Below, in pieces: positions 1 through 6,100 of a DNA stretch of 9,258 nucleotides. The first letter of the stretch is position 1; every line of letters starts with the position of its first letter. The notes below the pieces were generated by a model that was given only the letters and a program-made list of their open reading frames with translations, was not told where the DNA came from and ran no database searches. The translations under genes were made by a program, and so were the position numbers. The DNA comes from Acidobacteriaceae bacterium (GTDB taxonomy: Bacteria; Acidobacteriota; Terriglobia; Terriglobales; Acidobacteriaceae): assembly GCA_030039895.1 (NCBI GenBank), contig JASHUR010000256.1, forward strand, positions 1 to 9,258, written 5' to 3'.

Positions 1-911
1 ATTCCCGCGGCGACGATCACCGGCTGCGCATACTTGTGCTTAAGGTCGCGGGTTGCGGATACGGTGACAAAAATAAGAATGAGAACGACCACGATGCCAA
101 CCGCGCTGCCCTCGGGGCCATAATCAAATCCCGTCAGCCAGGTGGGGCCAAGCGCTGTGCTGGAGATCACTGGCGAGAAGCGCAAGAGCCCGCTGAGTGG
201 CAGCCCGAACAGCACTGCCATGCTTGCATTCCAGGCAAAGTGAATACCCCAGCCTGCCCACAAGGCGCGTGTCCTCAAATACGCGATGGAGAGAAGCCAG
301 CCCATGAACATGGTCAGCAGCAGGCTCGCCGTCGAAGATCCCGGGTTCCCGATGAAAGGAATGGCGTACAGGAATGAAAGCAGCACCGTGGCAATCACCG
401 GATTTGTAGCTTCTATCATTCGCTGAAACGGATAGCCGCGGAATGCAACTTCCTGCGCCAGTGCAGCAATCAACAAAGTTGCAAGGTCGAGCGGAATGAG
501 CGCGAACTGACGCCATCCGATATAGAAGAATACAACCATCCCGCCAAAGATGACTATCATCAGCGCACAGGCAGTGACTCCTGCCCATCCAATCGCCGAT
601 CCTATGGCAAACTCACTTCGCCAGCCGGGGCGCCGATCGAGGCCCATGGCCTTCACGGGCTCTTCTTGCCGCTGCCCAACATAACCGAGGGCAGCAAATC
701 CAACAACCAGCAGAAACAACAGAATCGAACGATCGACCAGATCGAACCATATCCCGGAGCTCAGACCGTGCGCGGCAATCACAGCAGTCTTTTTCGCCAG
801 AACATAGTACACAGCGGCGATCATGAACCATGAAAACGAGCGAATACGGTGGGGCTGTCTGCCTCCATCGATGCGCGTATTGCGCACTGAATCAGTTTGG
901 GGCAAATTCAT
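1..911 (-). CDS. CPBP-family intramembrane protease homologue, degenerate active site (3' end beyond window)
   Basis: A continuous minus-strand frame of 303 residues starts at ATG 911 and runs off the left edge without a stop. It is a polytopic membrane protein with hydrophobic segments near residues 26-45, 58-77, 100-125, 140-152, 170-187 and 192-210 and after 275. The CPBP (CAAX protease/bacteriocin-processing, Abi) fold is recognised by three motifs in order: AQEVAFRGYPFQR (152-164), the segment ending in FIGNPG (186-191), and GIHFAWNAS (222-230). In the family, motif 1 is EExxxR, motif 2 FxxxH and motif 3 HxxxN. Here motif 1 reads Q153-E154-xxx-R158, the motif 2 His is replaced by Phe (F186), and only motif 3 (H224, N228) is intact. 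It may therefore be a weak or non-proteolytic member. The start was chosen because ATG overlaps the accA stop (ATGA) with no separate Shine-Dalgarno, suggesting translational coupling. Family assignment is firm; substrate and activity are unknown. Confidence 0.82.
   Translation of the reverse strand, partial: MNLPQTDSVRNTRIDGGRQPHRIRSFSWFMIAAVYYVLAKKTAVIAAHGLSSGIWFDLVDRSILLFLLVVGFAALGYVGQRQEEPVKAMGLDRRPGWRSEFAIGSAIGWAGVTACALMIVIFGGMVVFFYIGWRQFALIPLDLATLLIAALAQEVAFRGYPFQRMIEATNPVIATVLLSFLYAIPFIGNPGSSTASLLLTMFMGWLLSIAYLRTRALWAGWGIHFAWNASMAVLFGLPLSGLLRFSPVISSTALGPTWLTGFDYGPEGSAVGIVVVLILIFVTVSATRDLKHKYAQPVIVAAG
908..911 (-). promoter_or_regulatory. ATGA stop/start overlap coupling accA to the CPBP gene
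   Basis: On the minus strand the ATG of the CPBP gene (911-909) overlaps the TGA of accA (910-908). No convincing Shine-Dalgarno precedes it. This is the classic arrangement for termination-reinitiation and indicates that the two genes share one mRNA. Confidence 0.7.
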
Positions 912-1786
912 GCGGTGTAGAACTGGGCTATGTTCCGGAATTTTTCGTAGCGCAGCTTGACCATTTCCTCGGTCGAAAGCGCCTTCAGCTCACTTAGATG
1001 CCATCGAAGCTTCTCTCGAAGCATCTCTGTTGCTTCACCAGCGTTTTCATGCGCGCCGCCGCTCGGCTCCGGCACGATATCGTCGACGCACCCAAAATGC
1101 TTCAGGTCAGGCGCCGTGGCCTTCAGAGCCGCCGCGGCCTGCGCCCGCTTCGATGCATCGCGCCACATGATTGCCGCACAGGACTCCGGCGAGATGACCG
1201 AGTAGATCGCCTTCTCCATGATCAGCACGCGATCGGCAACCGCCAGGGCCAGCGCTCCGCCGGAACCGCCCTCGCCGGTAATCGTGGCGACGGTAGGAAT
1301 ACGCAGCCGGGACATCTCGCGCAGATTGCGGGCAATGGCCTCTGCCTGGCCGCGCTCCTCAGCGCCCATTCCGGGATACGCCCCCATCAAATCTATGAAG
1401 GTAAAAACCGGACGGCTGAATTTTTCCGCCAGCTTCATCGCCCGCAGGGCCTTGCGGTAGCCGTCGGGATCGGGCATCCCAAAGCGGTGATGGACCTTCT
1501 CTTTCGTGGTGCGGCCCTTCACATTGCCGATCACCATGACCTCTTCGCCATCAAAGCGCGCCAAGGCACAGTACATGGCGGGATCATCGGCATATGCCCG
1601 GTCGCCGTGTATTTCGCTGCGGTCTGTAAAAATGCTCTCTATCAGGTCCATTGGATCGGGCCGCTGCGGGTGACGGGCAAGTTCTACGTTCGCCCATGCC
1701 GGCGATGCCGGTTCCTGCGGCGACTGATGCATCTCGTGTTCGGCCATACCTGCTTGATTGTATTGCAGGGGCTGGGGATTGACCAT
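908..1786 (-). CDS. accA: Acetyl-CoA carboxylase carboxyltransferase subunit alpha, short and divergent
   Basis: This is the alpha half of the carboxyltransferase that, with AccD, moves the carboxyl group from carboxybiotin-BCCP to acetyl-CoA to give malonyl-CoA, the first committed step of fatty acid synthesis in the cytoplasm. Counting from ATG 1786 (292 residues), the signature pieces are LARHPQRP (36-43), HGDRAYADD (60-68), KGRTTKEK (90-97), FGMPDPDGYRKALR (102-115), GAEERGQAEAIARNLREMSR (141-160), GEGGSGGA (171-178) and YSVISPESCAAIMW (195-208). The GGSGG element is the expected oxyanion-hole loop. Two oddities: only about 35 unconserved residues precede LARHPQRP, so the N-terminal helical segment of the E. 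coli-type protein is mostly missing; and the usual FIDTPGAYPG reads FIDLMGAYPG. The start is uncertain: TTG 1807 (12 bases after the transporter stop), ATG 1786 and ATG 1747 are all in frame and none has a good ribosome binding site. No accD, accB or accC is visible. It sits between the transporter and the CPBP gene in one probable operon. Confidence 0.9.
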   Translation of the reverse strand: MVNPQPLQYNQAGMAEHEMHQSPQEPASPAWANVELARHPQRPDPMDLIESIFTDRSEIHGDRAYADDPAMYCALARFDGEEVMVIGNVKGRTTKEKVHHRFGMPDPDGYRKALRAMKLAEKFSRPVFTFIDLMGAYPGMGAEERGQAEAIARNLREMSRLRIPTVATITGEGGSGGALALAVADRVLIMEKAIYSVISPESCAAIMWRDASKRAQAAAALKATAPDLKHFGCVDDIVPEPSGGAHENAGEATEMLREKLRWHLSELKALSTEEMVKLRYEKFRNIAQFYTA

Positions 1787-1819
1787 CCGTGATTCAGCAT
1801 GGCACAACAGCGTGTGAGA

Positions 1820-3079
1820 TCAGTGCGCTGATTCTTGATTCAGCAACGGGGCATAGCGGGCCCCCGCAAAAAGAATCATGCCGGAGAGTATCAACGCAAA
1901 CAGGGTGACGCCGAGCCCCATCCGCAGACTGGTCGCATCTGATACTTTGCCGATCAACGTCGGCGAAATCGCGTCTCCCAGCACATGAATCACAAAAAGG
2001 TTCACGGAGATCGCCGTTGCGCGAATGGGCGCAGCAACCGAATTCACGATGGCCGCATTCAGCGGGCCGGTCCCGAGAAACAGGAAAAATTCCGCCACGA
2101 AAGCTGCGGGCAGGAAAGCAGAAGGCGGCCCGAAAAACACCACTGCGGCAGCGGGTATGGCAAGAATCGATCCCCACGCAGAGACAAGATACAGCGCGCG
2201 GTAATTCTTCTTTAGCCACAGCTGCCCAACCCATCCTCCTGCGATGGTTCCAAGCAGGCCATCGACCACCGTAAGCGCTCCCGTCACCGTCCCGGCCTTG
2301 GCAACTGACATGTGTGCGAAGCGCACAAAGAACGTTGGCAGAAATGTCGAGATGCCTCCCACCGCAAACGTCCACATGGCCAGACCCAGAGTGGCGCACC
2401 AGAAAGCGGCATTGGAGGAGAGCCCGCGAAGTGTGGCGCGGTTCAACGTGGGAGCAAGTAAATCCGCACTTCCCCGCTCCGGCTCGCGCACGAACAACCA
2501 GAAGCCAAGCGCGATCAGAACTCCAGGCAGCGCCGCGATAAAAAAGGGCATCCGCCAGCCAAAGTGCTGGCCAAGCACGCCGCCGGTGATGTATCCCAGC
2601 GCGCCACCCACGGGAATGGTCGCGTAGAAGATGCTGAGAATGCGGTTCCGGTCCCGCTCGGGATAGAAATCGGCCAGCAACGCAGGTGCGTAAATGCTGA
2701 AGGTCGCCTCGCCAATGCCCACAATCGCGTGGCGAATAAGCAGCGTCTCGTAGCTATGGACAGCGGCCGTATAGAGTGTCGCTGCGGACCAGATCAACGC
2801 TCCGGCAATGATGAGCGGCTTGCGCGGAAAACGGTCGCCAAGCCACCCGGTAATGGGTGCAGCGAACATGTAAGTGAAGAAAAAGGCCGTCGTCAGAAAA
2901 CCAATCTGCGCGTCGTTAACGCCAAATTCCTTCTGCACCAGCGGCTGCACGCCCGGCAAAATATAGCGGTCGATAAAGTTGAAAAGATTCAGCGAGGTCA
3001 GCAGAAAGAGCGCGGTCCCGGCGGTGCGCGCCGCGCCGATTCGAGGATTGCGGGGAGTCGCCTCAGGTTCAACTTCCAT
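1820..3079 (-). CDS. Spinster-like major facilitator superfamily transporter
   Basis: A 419-residue MFS protein with about 12 hydrophobic segments, acting in the inner membrane. Helix 1 carries FNFIDRYILPG (33-43), with a membrane-embedded D37-R38. The helix 2-3 loop has motif A as GWLGDRFPRK (78-87). Helix 4 has RHAIVGIGEA (116-125). The following loop reads YPERDRNR (139-146), then IPVGGALGYITGG (155-167). This set, especially the intramembrane DR and the R-x7-E of helix 4, is typical of the Spinster/Spns group, whose animal members export lysophospholipids or sphingosine-1-phosphate. Bacterial substrates are poorly known, and a generic MFS exporter or organic-anion carrier is also possible. 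An in-frame TTG at 3100 would add seven residues, but ATG 3079 fits better with the candidate promoter at 3110-3138, leaving a leader of roughly 24 bases. It is the first gene of the probable operon with accA and the CPBP gene. Family is firm; the Spns assignment is moderate; substrate is unknown. Confidence 0.87.
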   Translation of the reverse strand: MEVEPEATPRNPRIGAARTAGTALFLLTSLNLFNFIDRYILPGVQPLVQKEFGVNDAQIGFLTTAFFFTYMFAAPITGWLGDRFPRKPLIIAGALIWSAATLYTAAVHSYETLLIRHAIVGIGEATFSIYAPALLADFYPERDRNRILSIFYATIPVGGALGYITGGVLGQHFGWRMPFFIAALPGVLIALGFWLFVREPERGSADLLAPTLNRATLRGLSSNAAFWCATLGLAMWTFAVGGISTFLPTFFVRFAHMSVAKAGTVTGALTVVDGLLGTIAGGWVGQLWLKKNYRALYLVSAWGSILAIPAAAVVFFGPPSAFLPAAFVAEFFLFLGTGPLNAAIVNSVAAPIRATAISVNLFVIHVLGDAISPTLIGKVSDATSLRMGLGVTLFALILSGMILFAGARYAPLLNQESAH

Positions 3080-3109
3080 GTGTGACTTTGAGAATACCAA
3101 GCAACGATG

Positions 3110-3138
3110 AATTTAGACCGCCGCGCTGCGTTGCTCAA
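3110..3138 (-). promoter_or_regulatory. Candidate sigma70 promoter for the MFS-accA-CPBP operon
   Basis: On the minus strand TTGAGC (3138-3133) and TAAATT (3115-3110) are separated by exactly 17 bases; each box matches 4 of 6 consensus positions. The predicted start near 3103 lies about 24 bases before ATG 3079. The -35 box overlaps the T-run of the terminator of the preceding gene. This is pattern matching only. Confidence 0.35.
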
Positions 3139-3172
3139 AATCAGAGGGCCGCATCGGATCGGTGCGGCCCTC
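3137..3172 (-). terminator. Rho-independent terminator of the S53 protease gene
   Basis: A perfect 10-base inverted repeat, GAGGGCCGCA (3144-3153) and TGCGGCCCTC (3163-3172), encloses a 9-base loop. Reading the minus strand, the GC-rich stem is followed by TGATTTTG, a short imperfect T-run. It begins about 20 bases beyond the protease stop codon and precedes the next transcription unit. The T-run is modest, so termination may be incomplete and allow some read-through into the transporter gene. Confidence 0.7.
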
Positions 3173-3192
3173 CTTTCCCGGCTCGGCCGGGG

Positions 3193-6100
3193 TTAGTTCA
3201 CAGTCAGATTCACAGTTGTAGAAGCAGTCGTTGTTCCGCTGGTTCCGGTTACTGTAAGCACGTAGGCCCCTGCAGTTGTACCGGAGCTGCCACCGCCGCC
3301 TCCACCTCCGCCACCGCTGCTACCGCACCCGATGCCGAATCCGGTAATCCCGACAAAGAGCAGCACGATGAGCAGCGTGCGCCAGCTGCGCCGGCGGGCA
3401 GGAATCCCGAAGAAGAGCAACGCTGCAACAACGATTCCTCCACCAGCCTTTAAGAACTTATCAAGCGGGTATTGCACAGCTCCCGAAGTGGCCGCGGTTG
3501 TCGACACCGTCAGCGTTGAAGTTTGCGCACTGGTTCCCGTGATCGATACCGATGACGCTGAACAAGTAGGCAGATCAGTTGCGCCGGTCGGGCTGCTGGT
3601 GACGGAGCACGTAAAGTCGACGGTCCCGGTAAAGCCTCCCGCGGGTGTCACGGTGATCGGCGCAGTGTTACCAGTGGTCGCACCCGCACTGACCGTGAGG
3701 CTGACTGGGTTGGGAGTAAGGGTGAAGGTGCTCTTAGATATGGTCAGGTCGACTGTAGTCGTCTCTGTAGTCGACCCAGACTTGCCCGTAACCGTAATCG
3801 TATAGTCGCCGGTCGTGGTCGTAGAGGTCGTCGTAATCGTCATGCTCGAGCTAAGAGCGCTCGTACCGGTGATATCAACCGTTGCCGGGCTCAGGCTTAA
3901 CGTCGGAGGGCTGGTAGCACCGCTTGGGCTGCTGGTCACCGCCGCGGTCAAAGCCACATTGCCGGTGAATCCATTCGATGGAGTCACACTCACACCCACC
4001 GTATTCCCCGTGGTCGCTCCGGGAGTGAGTGTAATGGTCGGTGAGGCGGTAATGCTGAAGCCCTGCGTAGGGGTCGTCGCTCCAGTTACATCCGCATCGA
4101 TGCTGAGTGTGTGGACATACTTGCCCGTTGAATCGGTCCCGGTAACCAGAATGTTGTTCGACCCGTTCGTTGCCGACGAGCCGGCATTCAGCGTTAGCGT
4201 TGTGGTGGATGCGCCGCCGCTGAAGGTGTACGAAGTTGGGTTAAGCGAGCAGGTAATTCCCGCAGGAGCTTTACAGGTAAAGCTTACCGCGTTCGTAAAC
4301 CCGTTGACCGGGGCCAGTTGAATCGTATCTGTTGCCGCCGCCCCCTCCGTTACCGGAACGATTGTAGTGTCCGGCACCATCGAGAAGTCAGAGAGCGGGT
4401 TGGAAAGCGGCGTAGTCAGCGTGATCGCGGACGGCGCATAGGTATTGTCCCCCAGATACTGGACGGTGATGGTGTTACTTCCCTGCAAGAGGCCTTGACT
4501 GTTCAGCACCGTCGAGAAGGTGGAAACATCGCCTGTTGTGGGAACACTGAGGCCTATCTCCTGCAGAATGTAGCCGCCAGCATAGACCAGGATGCCTCCG
4601 CCGGCATTTGAAGGTGCGGCATCGCCGCTCTTGCCGGTGACCGTACCACTCAGCGTTACATTCGTCGTTGGCGAAATGCTGCCCGTCAGCGTAGCAGCCG
4701 TGGTCGTGGCAACGCCTCCGACAGTCTGGATCGGGATGCTGCTTGAAGTGCTCGCCGCTGCGTAGTTCGAATCTCCGGAGTACGAAACAGTTACGTTATA
4801 AGTGCCCTGTGCGGTGTTGGCAGGAATTGTTATGGTGGCGATCCCCGCCGCAGAGGTCGTACTGTAATCCACACCGGGTGCCAAAGTTGCGCTGGTCGGC
4901 ACACCTGAAGGGAACCCACTGATGGTTACGGTTCCAGTCGGCGCAGCTACAGGCACTGAATACCCAAGGTTATACGTGCTCTCGTTATTCAGGTTCGCGC
5001 TGTTCAATACCTGGATGGTCAACACGGTCTGCTGACCGCCAGGTAGAGCACCCGACTGCGTCGTAACCGCGGTGTACAGGTTCATCTGAGGCGTGTCTTT
5101 TGCGATAGTAAACGTGATCGCTGAAGCAGTAGACGCGTTGTAGCTGTTGTCGCCGGAGTAGCTCGCGGTTACGGAGTGCGAGCCGACCGCCCACGGCGCA
5201 TTATATTCCGCGTCTCCTTCGGCGTTCACAACTGCCTTATTGATCGCGCTCGCGTTATCAGAGAAAGTTACCGTGCCGGTCGGTGCGGTAAATGTCGGAC
5301 AGGTGCTGGACGCTCCTGTCTGGCAGTTTTCAAAGGCCGTCAGTTGCGTACTGGGTGCAACCTGCGCGCTGAGAATCAACTGTGTACCATATGGGATATT
5401 CGTTGCACCGGATGAGATGGCCGGTCCGTAGCCATAACCGGTCGCTACATCATCCACGCTGAAATAAATGCCGCTGGCTTCAGGGGACACGGTTATCTGT
5501 GCTTTGGCTGATTGCGCTGAGGCATCGGAGCCGTCCCCAGCATAGTTCGCCCACACATCGTATGTGCCTCCGGGCAAAGTACTCGTACTGAGTGAGAAGG
5601 CGCCGCTGCTCAAAGTCGCATAGCCTTGCGCCTGCTGTCCGGCTTCCGTGCTGCTGGTCTCAATGGCCACATCACCGGTTGGCGTTGAGCTCCCGCTTCC
5701 GGAAACGCTACCCGTGAATGTGACAGATTGACCATGAGTAAAACTTGCACCATCTGTCGGGGAAGTCAGGCTGACCGTACTGCTCGTAAACTTCACTTGA
5801 TTCCAGTCGTTGATAAGAACATTGGCGTCAACCGAGCCGAGACCGGTGGCGCGATCATATCCTGTGCCTGCTGAATATCCTGACAGCTCGCCCTCAACTG
5901 CGGGACCAAGGTTGGGATCAGTCACCGAGATGGGGCTGGTTACGCTGTTGCAGTTCGGCGAAGTTGGCGAGTACGAGCAGGGCTCCGCGTTGGTCCCCAC
6001 CGTCACGTCATGGAAGGCCGCCGGGAATTGTTTCGCCAGCGGATACAGCACCTCGTCTGCCTGCCCCTGCCGCCCATACTTCTGATTGACGAGCGCCATA

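Larger units (their letters stand above)
3196..4062 (-). repeat. Two related C-terminal Ig-like repeats (F and G) of the S53 protease, G split by an insert
   Basis: Repeat F (residues 1285-1393; 4062-3736) and repeat G (1396-1480 plus 1546-1573; 3729-3475 and 3279-3196) share the same course: GATTGNT, a GFTG turn, VTSSP-GAT, SITGTSA or DITGTSA, then TLTVSTT or MTITTTS. F continues without a break into GDYTITVTGKSGSTTETTTV. In G that part is displaced and reappears at the very C-terminus as GAYVLTVTGTSGTTTASTTV. F therefore shows what an intact copy looks like. G has Cys1436 and Cys1451 where F has Ala1324 and Leu1339. Confidence 0.85.

Noticed and set aside
124..831. Two minus-strand open frames (124-588 and 613-831) that might be separate small genes or pieces of a frameshifted gene.
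   Set aside because: The real frame is uninterrupted from 911 to the left edge and encodes a hydrophobic protein with CPBP motifs. The others are Cys/Arg/His-rich out-of-frame shadows.
998..1792. A 264-codon open frame on the plus strand opposite accA.
   Set aside because: Antisense shadow of a high-GC gene; the translation is rich in Arg, Cys and His with no recognisable family, while the minus strand encodes a clear AccA.
3400..3480. A PEP-CTERM or LPXTG-type sorting signal at the protease C-terminus.
   Set aside because: There is no PEP or LPXTG motif. The helix and Arg cluster are followed by a second helix, a Gly linker and further beta-strand sequence, whereas sorting signals end shortly after the basic cluster.
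3332..4321. Long plus-strand open frames opposite the Ig-like region, rich in Val and Pro.
   Set aside because: They arise from the Thr/Ser/Gly-rich repeats on the minus strand; no ribosome binding site or recognisable family.
3196..5781. Repetitive appearance of the 3' half of the protease gene as a possible tandem-repeat or CRISPR-like array.
   Set aside because: The repetition is at the protein-domain level, with diverged Ig-like units of about 100 residues; there are no regularly spaced identical short repeats.
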